A stretch of DNA of 64,000 nt from Mugil cephalus (GCF_022458985.1 NC_061790.1:14240397-14304396), one strand, 5' to 3'; shown: positions 48,501 through 61,019, numbered from the stretch's first letter. Notes: generated by a model not told the origin, from the letters alone. Translations and numbers: made by a program.

Positions 48501-51500
48501 GGGAAGTAACCAATCATGTTCATTGTCACTCAGCGAAAGAAAGAGCGCTGACATTAAAGCTAATGTCCTTGGTTATTGTGTTCCTGTCCACAGCTCCAGG
48601 GCTCTATCATGGTGGCCTCTGTCCTCCAGATCCTGGTTGGCTTCTCTGGCCTCATCGGCTTTCTCATGCGCTTTATTGGCCCCCTAACCATCGCCCCAAC
48701 TGTCTCTCTCATTGGCCTGTCTCTGTACGACTCTGCCGGAGACAGGGCTGGCAGCCACTGGGGCATCTCTGCCATGTGAGTAACCGTAGATGCTGTAGAT
48801 TTAGCTCTGACCTTTCACCTCAAGAGGTCACAGACTAAAATGACAATCGACACTAAATTCCACCTTGTAATGTCATAGTCCACAGAAAAAGGCCCCAAAT
48901 TGAATACTTCAAATATGAGTTATTGTTCTTTAATGGTCATGCCTCTTGTCATATGCACAGGACCACAGTGCTGATCATCCTGTTTTCTCAGTACCTTCGC
49001 CTCATACCAATCCCGGTTCCTGTATACAGCAAGACCAGAAAACTGCACACCTCAAAGTTTTATATCTTCCAGATAATGCCTGTATGTCTTCTAGAAACGC
49101 ATCATCAGCAAATTTTCAAAATAATTATTTCAAGGTCCAAATTTGATGAAACACACTAAATCTGATACTAATATTAGATGTTGATTAGATTCTTCTGGGC
49201 ATAGCGGTCTCGTGGTTAGTCTGCTACCTCCTCACCATCTATGATGTCCTACCAGCCGATTCAACCCGCTATGGCTACCTGGCTCGCACTGATGTGAAGG
49301 GAAATGTAGTGGGCGAGGCTTCCTGGTTCACATTTCCTTACCCTGGTAAGCTCAAGGCAAAACCACGCTCCCCTGAAAGATATGTACGGAAGTATGGAAG
49401 AGTATTCGGGGCACCCATGAGAAAAAAATGATTGGTGGTACCATACGTATACAGTACTGCCAGTTTGAATGTCTACTTTATGGCAATGTATTTCTACTTT
49501 TTTCAGACTTTTTTCAACCATGCATGATGAAAAACAAATCTACGTCCTCTAATTTTTTCATTTATTTTTTTTTTTCTTATGGGTGGCCCTAATACTAATA
49601 CCATAGGCGTGCCGTAGACCCCTCAACAACCACTAATCTGACTTTTCAATCAGGTCAGTGGGGTGTGCCGATGGTGAGCCTGGCAGGTGTGATTGGCTTT
49701 ATGGCTGGAATAATATGCTCCATGGCAGAGTCTGTGGGCGACTACTATGCATGTGCCCGGCTGTCAGGGGCGCCCCCTCCCCCGAAGCACGCCATCAACC
49801 GGGGCATTGGCATTGAAGGGGTTGGCTCATTGTTGGCGGGGGCCTTCGGCACAGGCAACGGCACCACTTCTTTTAGTGAGAACGTGGCAGCACTTGGTAT
49901 CACCAAAGTAAGGCATATACATACTCATTCTGAACTTATAATTTAATGTCCATGAGTCGGTAAAATGGAGAATATGGGCATACATATAGCATGATGTTTG
50001 TGGTTTGTGTGGCGACAGGTGGGTAGTCGAACAGTGATTTTCCTGAGCGGAGTCTTCATGATTTTAATGGGGATACTGGGCAAATTTGGAGCCATTTTCA
50101 CCACCATCCCCAACCCTGTGATTGGAGGGATGTTCCTGGTCATGTTCGGAGTCATAACTGCTGCTGGAATCTCTAATCTGCAGGTAAACGACAGCATAAC
50201 ATTTGTTTTTTGGCGGTTTTCGAGGGCTGTTTTGCTAATGTCATCTTGTTTAACAGTCCACAGACATGAATTCTTCTCGGAATATCTTCGTGTTTGGTTT
50301 CTCCATGTTTTCCGCTCTCGTCATTCCAAACTGGATCCATAAGAATCCGGACAACCTGCAAACGGGTAAAATTAACACACTAGAAACCTAGGTTTACTGG
50401 AGCCAGTAGGAGAGACCGAAAGCAGTTCAAGGGGTATTTATTTACAAAAGGGCTGAGTAGATGTGATCAGAGTTTAACAGGCAGTCGGAGCCCAATAGGT
50501 CGGTGTGAAGGGAAGGTCGGTTTTAACCGATGGGAGATGTGGGCAGGAGTCTGCCTGAGGAGATCTGTTGGCGGATGAGGAAAAAACAGGATAAGTGCAA
50601 GGTACAAAAAGTTTGCACAGCTCCAATCTGTATTCTGTATTTTAAACAGAGAGGATTGTATATAGTTGGTAATCCCACTACTCACCATCAACAAACCCCA
50701 CTGGAACACAGACAGTCGTACCAGTCAAGATTTTTATATATATTTTATACATTTTGACTATACCACACTGATAGTTTTCTGTCTTGTCTTTGGTGTGTGT
50801 CTCAGGTGTCAAAGAGGTGGACCAAGTACTGCGCATATTGCTGACAACCAATATGTTTGTGGGAGGCTTTCTTGGCTTCGTCTTGGATAACACAATTCCT
50901 GGTAAGCTGAAGGAGTTAATCATGGCTGCATTAGCACACTGCTTGATGGAGCATCTACATAGCTGATAAGTGATAGCAATAAAATACCATAAATACGATA
51001 CATGTGTTTCCATAGCTGGAAACATTAATCATAAATATACCTGATTGACACGCGCAAATTGTTTATTCCAGCTGTGGTTCAGTGACTGACAGATTAATTA
51101 ACTTTAATTAATAGATGAAGACAGCCCCACACTTTTAGCTTCGCTGCTAATATCAACTGCCGCTATGAAACTTTCTCCACCAGATGATTAACCCACACTG
51201 CATATTCCTGAAAGAAAGGGTTGGATCAAGTGTTTACATGATCACTGCTAATAAAAAACAGTGTCCATGTAAACACACTAACTGTGAACATGCAGTTTGG
51301 TGTTTTGTTTCATTACTAACACTTATCATGTCATTATCTGAATCAGCTTTTCTGTGTGCCATCATAAACACAAGTGTGGCAGTTTCTTCTAACAGCTTTT
51401 CTGTTTCCGTTCAGGGACTAAACGTGAGCGTGGCCTCTTAGCCTGGGACAAAGTACATCTCGAAGACTCTGACAACACCTTTGGAACTGAGGAGGTGTAC

Positions 51501-51671
51501 GCCCTCCCCTTTGGCATAACCTCTTACCTGCGATCCAAGTCTTGGGTACGTTACATCCCTTTCTGTCCACGGGACAAACACGGATCTCAGCACAAGACTG
51601 AGGACAGTGATGTGCCACAGAGCCGGGGGACTGAGCACGGTGCACAGGTCACGGAGGAATTTGCTTTCTAA
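45540..51671 (+). CDS. SLC23 (NAT/NCS2) transporter, probably nucleobase-type (slc23a4/SNBT1-like)
   Basis: This is a plasma-membrane transporter of the nucleobase-ascorbate family. Coding exons: 45540-45587, 46173-46313, 46541-46698, 48224-48383, 48594-48775, 48961-49081, 49189-49345, 49654-49907, 50019-50183, 50257-50365, 50806-50901, 51415-51671. They give 615 residues with frame kept throughout. Family features are [20 protein letters not shown] (TM1), [12 protein letters not shown] (TM3 hairpin), [19 protein letters not shown] (TM8) and [20 protein letters not shown] (TM10). The NAT signature has Glu398 where vertebrate ascorbate transporters SVCT1/2 have Pro, and its usual Gly is Ala401. 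With Glu348 in TM8, this resembles the paired glutamates that bind uracil in bacterial UraA. Nucleobase rather than ascorbate transport is therefore inferred. It may be annotated elsewhere as slc23a1-like. The start has a CACCATGC context; Met17, at the start of exon 2, is a possible alternative start. Confidence 0.9.
46699..48223. other. Large slc23a intron with palindromic microsatellite
   Basis: This 1.5-kb intron lies between the exons ending VTFGVR and beginning LPILQGG. It contains an (AAT)n run followed directly by (ATT)n and (GTT)n at 47664-47728. No transposon or gene could be supported. Confidence 0.6.
47664..47728. repeat. Self-complementary AAT/ATT/GTT microsatellite
   Basis: About eight AAT units run into about nine ATT units through AATATG, then about three GTT units. 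The AAT and ATT halves are reverse complements, so the tract can fold into an AU-only hairpin in the transcript or a cruciform in DNA. Confidence 0.9.
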
Positions 51672-52140
51672 GGACTAAACTAGCTGACATTAGTGTCATG
51701 AAAAGGACTTGATGTTTGCATTAACCATAACCATTGTTTTTAACTGAAGAACATTGAGCTGCTGCATTCATTTGAGTTCATGTTGATGCTGATGTTAAGT
51801 GAAAAAACAAAAAATGTAACTGCTGAATGCACTTCTGGCAACCAGTCACATTCAATATAAACTGACTCCAGCAAGATCATCTACATCAACTGATACCAAA
51901 TGCAAAATGATAATAATAATGTATATTTATAAATAGCACTAAGCTGAGTTTATTGTAGAACACATATAGTAGGTAGAGGGTCAGTTTGGGGGTCCTTGGC
52001 CTGAAAAACGCTGAAGACCCCTGATCTACGTCAAACCTGCCAACGTGCAGTGAGTTTAATTTTGATGTGCGCACCTATTTGAGCCTGTCTACACGAAGAG
52101 ACACATAAATATCTGCTGCAATCACTTTCTGTCTGTACCG

Positions 52141-52146
52141 ATTAAA
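52141..52146 (+). terminator. Candidate slc23a poly(A) signal
   Basis: ATTAAA lies 470 nt after the stop codon and is followed by a TTTGTT-rich stretch. No canonical AATAAA was seen between the stop and here. Confidence 0.4.
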
Positions 52147-52169
52147 AGAGAGCTTCCGAACAATCAAAG

Positions 52170-53515
52170 AGTTGCCTTTCTTTGTTCTTCCATTACTCAG
52201 AAATGTTTCAAAACCTCACAGCTGCACACACACACACGCACGCACACACACAACAAAGAGCTGGAATTATGTCCTCTCCACTCTCCTCTTTCAAAGGAAA
52301 TTAAATTTAGCCTGTGGATAAATTTATTATCTCACAGCCCTATCTCCACATCGATTCAGGCCGCTGCTAAAAAACCCACAGTCGCAGCCCTCGAGCTGTT
52401 GTTGTGTTTCTCATTGCAAAAACAAACGCAGATAAGACGTCTTCTCAATACATCTCCCCCCCTTCTGCTGTCATCTCCTTCCCTCAGTATTCATTTCCTC
52501 TGTCTAACCACCTCTGACGGGCAGGTGGGATATGGTGTAATGCCTTGATCTGTGGAGTTTTCCCCGGATTCCCGTTGTGACCACTGCTTGGCTGCGCATG
52601 CTAATGTTATTTCAGGCTGGTATGAGCGTAATTTACACTTTAAAAACCTCTCCTTTTCTTCGATTGGTCTGGGTGTTCCTCAGTGAGAACACATCGCACA
52701 GTCTTACATTTTGTAATGTGGTGTGAAAGGATTTAGTGCAGTAATTCGCTGAAGGGTTTCATTTGAGATAGAGATAAGAGAGAAGGATGCACTCCTCGTT
52801 CGAACACAAACAGGCTAAATCAAAAATATATCCAGTGAAAGCACTCCTTTCAACTAATAAAGGCACCACAGCTTGTCTTATTTGCACGCGTCGGTTCGTA
52901 CGACCCATCTTCATTCGAAAACTGCGATCTGCATGGGTGTGCACTTCGCCGCCTCACGTGCTGGAGCTGAATCATTACTGCAGTTTTTCTGTTCATAGAT
53001 TTACTCACGTCATGCGGGAGAAAAAATATTCTGTCAATTTTAACCCGACTGGAAGGACGCCCTGAAGGCAATTACTTCCCATTTCTCCTGGGAGAATGAA
53101 ATATCTCACCATGTCAAGGAACAAGTGCAAACACATTAATAAAACTGATGTTTCCATAAATGTGACCCAGTCATTTGTTGCTTTTGAGGAACCAAATTGA
53201 CATGTTTACGCAGCTGCGCGCATGTCCTGGGAATAGTGATTTGTTGCTACTCATTATTAGCAAATAGGAAACCACACAATATCGTGTTACGACAGCAATA
53301 TGTGGCAACAACAACTGTAGATTATCACGATAAAGGTCAGGTCCAGCCTTGGGCTCCTTCAGTGGGACGAGAGAAACAGCCTGTTCATTTCCTGAGCTCA
53401 GTGGTAGATATATCTTGTACTTCAGTGGCCAGAAACACTGGATGCATTCTCACACGGAGTTGACACTGTGAGACAACCGCTCTCACGGCCTCACGTGTTT
53501 GCCATTTGGTCTTTA
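52170..53515. other. Intergenic, nothing recognised
   Basis: A short CA-rich stretch lies near 52225-52252. Open frames on both strands at 52760-53070 overlap each other and lack motifs. No gene or element could be supported. Confidence 0.4.
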
Positions 53516-53570
53516 ATTGCATTCATTCATTCATTTTCTGTAACCACGCAGGGGAGGAGCATATCCCAGC
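53516..53570 (-). repeat. Teleost dispersed repeat, 3' tail fragment
   Basis: CATTCATTCATTTTCTGTAACC and GGAGGAGCATATCCCAGCT, read on the - strand, match the 3' tail of a repeat common in fish (AGCTGGGAT... GGTTACAGAAAATGAATG). It ends where the MITE at 53580 begins. It is apparently the same family as the head fragment at 22419-22481. Confidence 0.6.
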
Positions 53571-53579
53571 TCTTTTACA

Positions 53580-54468
53580 ATTTTTTTACAACCGCTATGA
53601 CCCGTTGTTCAATACGCTTTTTCAAAACTCTTCACACAGTTCCCACAACATCAGCCTGTGTGGGCTATACAATTAACACAATTCTTCTTCTTTTGATACA
53701 AAATACACACATTTTTAACACATTAAAAAATTGGTTTTAACTCCTTTCACACACAAGCTCAATCAAGACCAAAACAGTAGATGTTAACTGATGAATTTTC
53801 AATTGCTTTCACATGGTTTGTCAAAACAGAAAACCTCATGTTCAAAACTAATGGATTGAGATTACATCGATCACAGCTGATTGCGGTCTCACCCAGGTGC
53901 TCAGGTGCTTTTTTCAATCACATCACCAATCACATCACCTATATTTACAGTATAGGCGGATCTTGTGAGGGAAAAGAACAAAAGATAAGACAAGGGACAA
54001 GGTGGAGGACTTGCAAAAAACAAGTGTACTGAGTGTTGTACAAAAAAAGGAACAAAACTCATGCCCAACAAATGAAAAATGAAGAACATCGTCACAAACG
54101 TTAAGGTACATGTATGGTCAATACAATAATCTGTTGATTGTAAAAGGAAAAAAAAGTTGATTTGCATGCAAAGTGATTCAGTTTGTGTTATTCCATCAGT
54201 TGTCAGTTTTTTTATGACACTGTGCTGTGACTGACTAAATGCTTCTGTTGGAAGACAACGTGTGTCGGTGCTTTGGTGGATTTGGTGAACTGTGTTAGTG
54301 TATTATTGTCTTTTGGAAGTGTGTGTCTGTCTTTAGTTACACTGCGTGATTTTTAGCATGAAATTAACTGTTTAGGGAATTGTGTGTTTCAGGCGTGACG
54401 TGTGTTAACAGTTTTGAAAAAGTGTTTAAGGTTCTGACAAATGGGTCATAGCGGTTGTGAAAAAAAAA
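53580..54468. mobile_element. MITE-like element with about 50-bp inverted ends
   Basis: The two ends are inverted copies. ACAACCGCTATGACCC (53588-53603) pairs with 54443-54458, and CTTTTTCAAAACT (53617-53629) pairs with 54410-54422. A T-run borders one end and the matching A-run the other. The ~890-bp body has no transposase frame, so it is non-autonomous. I could not assign a superfamily or confirm a target duplication. A dispersed-repeat fragment abuts its left end. Confidence 0.75.
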
Positions 54469-54967
54469 CTGCAACGTGCCAAGTAATTTTATTCAAATTT
54501 AATTAATTGTTATCTTAAAATAATTAGAATATACCTCAGAATACTTATTTACTTGCCTCAAAATATTGAGAAACTGCTCAAACTTATGACTCAGCATTTG
54601 AAAATAATGAGAACATCTTAAAACAAACAGCATGAGAAAATAATAGCAAAGCTTAAAATAAGTAGTTAGTACATCAAAATAATAAGAGCGATTCTCAAAG
54701 TATTAGTATTAGTATGTCATACAGTATAAGAAAGATAAATATAGATGAAAAGGTAAGATAAAAATCTCAAAATAAAAGAAACTTTCACAAATAGTGACTG
54801 AATTGATGACTAGGTCATTATTTTTTCACTCTTGTTTTTCCCCACGAGAAAATGACAATAGCGTCCCAGGCTCTGGTGAATATGACTCACGCTACCTGGA
54901 AAAGGAAACTCTGACAGTAATTTACCTTGAATTCTGAGAACGCTATTTCTACTTCCTAATGATTCTT

Positions 54968-55116
<149 letters not shown>

Positions 55117-56100
55117 GTTTATTACAACTCTAATCCTTATGCAATTCCGGTGATTTTGCTCCAGTCTCAGGGAACATTTATTTCCCAATTATGCACTGAT
55201 GGAGAAATGTGTACACACAAAACAAAACTGCAAATGGATGAATGAGCATAACCAGGTTGTAGCTGGTAAAAGTGATTTGTAATGAGAGCACTGCTGAGTG
55301 CTGAGAAATAGCCTGAAATATTCATTATGCCGCGGGCTCTCTTCACTCATCATGATTTCTCTCTGTTAATTTCACTCTTTCAAGTCCTTACGAGACTCTC
55401 TCTCTCTTTCTTCCTTGCATTCTCGATCCACTTCTCCACCAGAGATGGTGTCTGGGTTGTACATTCACTCTTGCATACATACCGGGGCTTATACATTCTC
55501 TCAGGTTAGCTCTGTCCATTCGGAGAAGAGATTTTGCGCATTTTCCCAGGTCAACATGATAACTGTCACACACTCCAAGACCTGCCAGAGCCTCTTCACT
55601 GTGCGGCCCCACTGGTGTTCATTAACAAAGCCGGCCTGCTTACAGGAGCGAGCTCGTCCTAAAACGAAAACTCTCATTGTGCTCATTAGTGCTCTGCACT
55701 GTAGAGCACTAATGCACTAAACATAAGAAACTCTGTAATACCCAATTCATCAAGCAAGACTTTAGGAAGTGCTGCTTTGTTTCTACAGTTCATGGGCTTA
55801 AAGGCATATTACATGTGAGAGATGAGATACTGCATTGGTAAGGTTTATGCAGTTGTAACAACATAGTGTTGATTTGCTGTACTTCAGAGTGCAATGTTCT
55901 CTATTTGACCACTAGAGGGTGGTACAGACTAAACGTTGGTTTAGATTTAGGAGATTCACACAAACTAATCTGGAAATCAAAACTTTGTTCATCGAATTAT
56001 CACCAAGACTAATCTTTTAAAGGGGGTCCTAGGTATAAGCCTGCATGAACATATATTTTTTTATTATTCATAATCTCCGAGTAAACAAGTTTACAATCAA
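55117..56100. other. Intergenic with a 12-bp hairpin
   Basis: No gene was recognised. A perfect inverted repeat, CATTAGTGCTCT and AGAGCACTAATG with a 7-nt loop, sits at 55684-55714. The stem is too short for a microRNA precursor. Confidence 0.45.
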
Positions 56101-56570
56101 TCATCCACAACATTATGACCACAGACAGGAGAATTGAACAGCATTGATCATCTTGTGACAATTAAACGTTATGCCGGAAAACTTTTGGACGTGGCATTCG
56201 TGTGGATGTTACTTAGACATGTACCACCCACCTAGACCAGACCAGGGACAACAACCCCATACCAATGACACTACTTGATAGCAGCCTCCCCCAACAGGAT
56301 GCAGCCGGACACAGACACACACACACACACACTTAAACTCCAACTTCAAAAACAAGAACACCCTCCAAATTCACTCGATCCACAGAGCCCCCTTCCCTCC
56401 ACCCATAGGACCCAAAGGCCCCCACTAGAAAAGTTCTGTTACCAGACACCAGAGAACACTCTGAGAAGTCCATGTTCTTTCTCTAATGAGTCACAACAGT
56501 TCTGGAGGTACAAGGGACAAGTACGTAATATTAGGACGGTGGTCATAATGTTAAGCGTAATTGGTGTATA
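56101..56570 (+). mobile_element. Tc1-like MITE, both ends present
   Basis: The left end ACAACATTATGACCACAGACAG pairs with the right end, whose complement is CTTAACATTATGACCACCGTCC. Between them are GACAGGAGAATTGAACAGCA, then TTCGTGTGGATGTTACTTAG from the middle of the transposase gene, a (CA)n run near 56316 and unrelated sequence. At 470 bp it is an internally deleted derivative of the family also seen at 19211, 30258 and 38205. Confidence 0.85.
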
Positions 56571-56903
56571 AACGTTTAAAAATACCCAAACAAATTGTGT
56601 AAAAGACTAGATCCAATATCAGAAGCTATTCAGTCTCTAGTGCACTATGTTGCAACAACAACCATCCTGTCTGTGATCCTGGGAGGACACTGGAGCCAGA
56701 AAGGCCACATCACCCGATCCCTCCCAGTACATTTCGGTTACGCAACAGGACGCTTTCGAAGAAGCTGATTCCGCCAACCCACGGCTGCTGTGTTTTGTAA
56801 ACAGGTCTGCGTTTGTGAGTTGTTTCGTTCTTTTTTCGATCCGCAGTCAAGGATGCGGCGTCCATGACGTCATTGTCCAAAACCCCTCTCCCGTTTGACA
56901 CCG

Positions 56904-57083
56904 TGTTGGGTTTAAAGGGGTTAATAAGGCCTTCAGCCTGTGTATCAACTTGGGAAGAATCAAGTAGAATGTTACTTACGCTATCTCACCATATCAATCG
57001 TTGTGTTTAGCTTCGCTACAGCTTGCTCACAGACTAGGACACATTACACCCAAATATCTCACATGCTGGAGACCAGATAAAGC
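56904..57083 (+). repeat. 5' terminal repeat (180 bp shared with 3' side)
   Basis: Identical to 63206-63385 except for one C/T difference at 56978 in a CG context. After 57083 the sequence departs abruptly from the 3' copy, so this LTR is rearranged or shortened: about 80 bp of unmatched sequence precede the primer-binding-site-like motif. No TATA box is present here. Confidence 0.9.
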
Positions 57084-57164
57084 AGCGGGTGGACGGAAAC
57101 CTAACGGTGATAACATAAGTCCACTGTCTGTTGAAGTAAGCTGTTCAAGGGTCTAAATAAGTTC

Positions 57165-57180
57165 TGGTGTCGTGACCGGC
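57165..57180 (+). other. Candidate primer-binding site (tRNA-His-like)
   Basis: TGGTGTCGTGAC resembles the tRNA-His primer-binding site used by several endogenous retroviruses (TGGTGCCGTGAC) with one difference; beyond base 12 the match needs a one-base gap. Its position after the 5' repeat and before gag suits this role. Confidence 0.5.
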
Positions 57181-57270
57181 TCCTTACGTGAACGGTCATT
57201 TGGGCTGAGAACTCGGGACATAGCGTGCCATACCTCTCAGCTGGCCAGAGTGTGTGAATGAGAACACAGT

Positions 57271-59367
57271 GTGTGTGATTCAGACACAGCTGAACCAGGG
57301 ACTTTAGGAGCCCATATAAAGGAAAGGAGGGACAGAATAAAACGATCCTTCCCGGAGAAGAGAGCAAAAGGAGAGCCTAAAGATTTTGAAAAATGGTGCA
57401 GAGACGTAACAACAGATGGTCTGTTCGGTGGCTTAGGGGGGCCCTCCCACCGACAACCACTCTATACGGGAACTCTCTAAAATATAAAAACCAAACAAAG
57501 ACAATTGATTCAGCTGATGACACAATTTGAAAAATTGGGAAGGTTATCAAAGGGAAAGAAAAGAAAAACAAAAGGTAAAGATTGAAGATCATATAAAATT
57601 TGCAAGCATGCATTTTAGCAGTTGCTTTTCTAGCCACAATAACATTCCAGTGCAAGCAGTCCAGACCGGAGAAAAGCAGAAATAAGAATGGACTGACAAG
57701 GACAACCGCCGCGACAACTGGTGAGATACCCCTTCCATACACACCACGGGAAGCGCAGGCTAATGCACCAACAAAAAAAATAAAATAAATAAATAAATAG
57801 AAATCTGTTTGTGGACACTAGGACTATAATGGAGAGAGCAGGACAGGAGAACTCTAATGAACAATATAGCCCAAATAATTTGTTTGCACTGATGCCACAA
57901 ATGATAGTAACCAAAGGCATGCTTACATGTGAATTAAAAACCCACGCCGGAGGAGGCTGTTGAGCAAGCATATAAAGAAGAGGTAAGAGATGAGCAGTTA
58001 AAAGAAATGAAAAGTACGTTGAATGAATTAAAAGATAAATTAACCGTTAAAGCCAGTGAAGTGGAGTCAAGGACAGAGTATGGAGACACAGGAGGGAGTG
58101 AGGGAGATAGAGCATGGGGGTTAAGAAAGTGGATGACAGGGACATGATAAGATATCTGGAAGAACAAACAACCAAACCATATGATACAACACAACTAACA
58201 AAGGTCCTGAAACAGTTGGGAGAGCAAGCCACAGAACGGATAGAGGCCTTGGAAAGATTAGAACACGGGCCGCAACACAGTTGTAACAAACTGCGTCCTA
58301 AACACACTAGTACAGAAACAAAAATTATGGAGCCAGACCGAAAACAAGCTGTTCTGTTTTACAATTGGACAGCGACACAGAACAAGGGGGGGCTACACCA
58401 ACATACATGCTGTATCCACGTGACTTGACCCAAGATACAGGAAGGTATATGGACAAAGAGGGACAGGTCATTATCAGCTGAGGTCCGGACAGAAGAATGA
58501 GGCTCCTGGTCAGTTCCCCCTGATAGAAACTAGGACCAGTATGGGATAAATAAAGGAAAGACAGTACCACCCATTGTCCTATGCAGACCAAGCACTGCTA
58601 AAAACCACACTGCCAGACCCCAAAGACGGAGGAAATAACTGGATAAGAGAATTTCTAAAAACCTTTAGTGGGCAGGTGCTGGCCATGGGAGACGTAAGAG
58701 CGTGTTTTGGTTGCACACTTGGAACCCCATGAATTAGCCCGGTTGGGAACAGCCGCTGGAACCGTACAGGTCGCTGCAGCAGAACCTCTTGAATGTCTGG
58801 CCCCTAGACTCTGGGTGGCTTTGAGAACTCAGTACCCAGGAAAAACTGACTCTAATCAAATGAATGATACCTACAGAAAGACAGGAGAAGCAGGGAAGGA
58901 GTACATAAACTGTTTGTTAAAACTATGGGAGGGTCACACGGGGTCCAGCCCATTAACTGACTCGCTACAGAAACTGTTTAAGCAAGCCGTGATAAAGGGA
59001 CAAACAGGTGCGGTTAGAGAAGAAATGGAGAAATTGGTAGCCGGAAACACCATGCCCCTGGAAATGTGGATTGCTACTTTGGTTCACCACTTAGATCGGG
59101 AAGATGAGAGAGAGATAAAAAGAGACATGACAGGGAGTTTGAAAAACTTAATATGCAGCTGCTGCAAGAACAGTTGAAGGAGCTGAAAGACAAGGTCACT
59201 GATAAAATTAAAGAAACCAAAAAGATTAAAGCCCAAATGCCTGCTGTGTCTACAGCTCCGCTTAGTGGCCAAATTCAAATACCCCTGCCAGCAGATGAAG
59301 GGCCGGTACGCATATATCAAATGTATCAACAATATCCCCCAGGTGGCCAATACAGGGGAAGCTAAGA
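57271..59367 (+). pseudogene. Retroviral gag remnant
   Basis: Several separate open pieces lie here: 57271-57480, 57600-57788, 58114-58428, 58707-59177 and 59153-59365, with frame changes between them. The longest, 156 codons at 58707-59177, looks like capsid. It has a helical region with GEAGKEYINCLLKLWEG in the place of the major homology region, followed by charged helices. The next piece is Lys/Glu-rich and overlaps it in another frame. No CCHC zinc knuckle was recognised. The capsid call is from context and general similarity. Confidence 0.65.
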
Positions 59368-59534
59368 ACTTAGGACCTATGATAACACAAGCTATTGATG
59401 CAAATGATTGGCAGGCAGTGACAGGGACCACGCTAATGGAATATAGTCACTCTTGTAAATGCCACAAGCTAAAGCATAATGGAACATTTCATTGCAAGTT
59501 GGAAAAAGTTGAAAAAAGTATAATGGAACAATGT

Positions 59535-60741
59535 CAGAGAAAACACTGACTCTAAATTGGCTATGCAACTCTTGAAACAAATACCAGACGAAGTGTGGGC
59601 AACTGGACCTTTTGATGTAGGACATTGCAGAGAAATACCTCCTATCATACTACAGATGAAAACACCAGAGATCATAAACCAACTCAATATCCCCTATCGA
59701 GTGAGAAGGCAAATGGAATCAGTGGAACATTGAAAGCCTGCTTAAAGCTGGAGTATTGATACCATGTAAGTCCGATTACAACACACCTATCACTCCCGTG
59801 GCTAAACCAGGGAGGGAAGATCATAGGTTAGTGCACAATCTCAGAAAAATAAATGCAGGATTAAAGACTTCACATTTTTAAACACCCAACCCATACACAA
59901 TGCTCTGTAATCTAGATCAAAAATTTAAATGGTTTACGGTGATGGATCTATCAAATGCATTCTTCTGCATCCCTAGAGCGCCAGAGTGTAGACACCTGTT
60001 TGCGTTCACTTTTGAAGGGAAGCAATATACCTATATTAGATTACCACAAGGCCTCACGGATAGTCCTTCCCTGTTTAACCACTCACTATGGGTTCTAATG
60101 TCCAAATTCCAAATTCCAAAATCTGTTGTATATTGCAATATGTTGATGATATTCTGATCGCAGGCGAGACTGAGGAAAACGTAGCACAACTGACAGCCGC
60201 TTTGCTCACATGGTTAGGGGAGAAAGGGTTTAAAGTATCCAAATCTAAATTACAGAACTGCAGAGCTCGAGTGGCGTTCCTCGGGAGAATAATTTCAGGA
60301 CAGGGGGTAGGTATGACAGCGAACCACAAAAACAACATACTTTCATATACAAAACCCACTACTGTACAACAAATGATGGCCTTTTGGGGGGTCGCAAATT
60401 ACAGTAAAAAATACATATCAGAGTACGCTGAAACTGGGTCCCCTTTAAGGAGACTCATTACAGATACAGGACACAGCCAGCTAAAAGCTAACCTTACCTG
60501 GACTAAGGAAGCAGAAGAGGCCTTCATCACCTTAAAACAACAGCTAGCACAGGCTAGCGAGCTCTCGGCTCCTGATTTGGGAAAAATGTTTGAACTTGAT
60601 GTGACAGAAAAAGATGGTTTTGTGAGTTCCGTACTGTGGCAGCCCGGAGCTCAAGGGAGGACAGTGTTATGCTATTATAGCACTAAATTAGGACCAGTGG
60701 AAAAGACCATCCTACTTGTACCAGAGCACTATGTGCTATAG
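59535..60741 (+). pseudogene. Retroviral reverse transcriptase remnant
   Basis: The 5' part carries VWATGPFDVGHC, then GVLIPCKSDYNTPITPV and HRLVHNLRKIN. WFTVMDLSNAFFCIP holds the first catalytic Asp, and LPQGLTDSPSLFN follows. The YVDD active-site box (60139-60150) and FLGRIISGQG lie in a different frame from the preceding block, so a frame change falls at about 60090-60130. Stop codons also interrupt at 59732 and 59879. The piece from 60088 to 60741 stays open through the thumb and connection region and ends at a stop where RNase H should continue. An aspartic protease motif was not found. Confidence 0.85.
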
Positions 60742-61019
60742 CTAAAACACCAAAAGGGACAGCTCACATCACACGAGGACAGGACATCACAGTACACATA
60801 AACCATGCGGTAACAAGCTACATTTAAAGCCAAAAGGTTCACCTTAAGCCAACAAAGGACCAGTAGAATGCATTATGTCAGTTCATGAAGGAAGAAATGA
60901 ATGAGACTATGAAACAGAAAGTCATTAGTGAAGTAAGACTATGTAAGAGTATGTAAGAGAATGAGTATGTTGAGTATGCAAGCTAAAGCAGCCCCTCATG
61001 AAAAACAGGCGTGGGTTGA

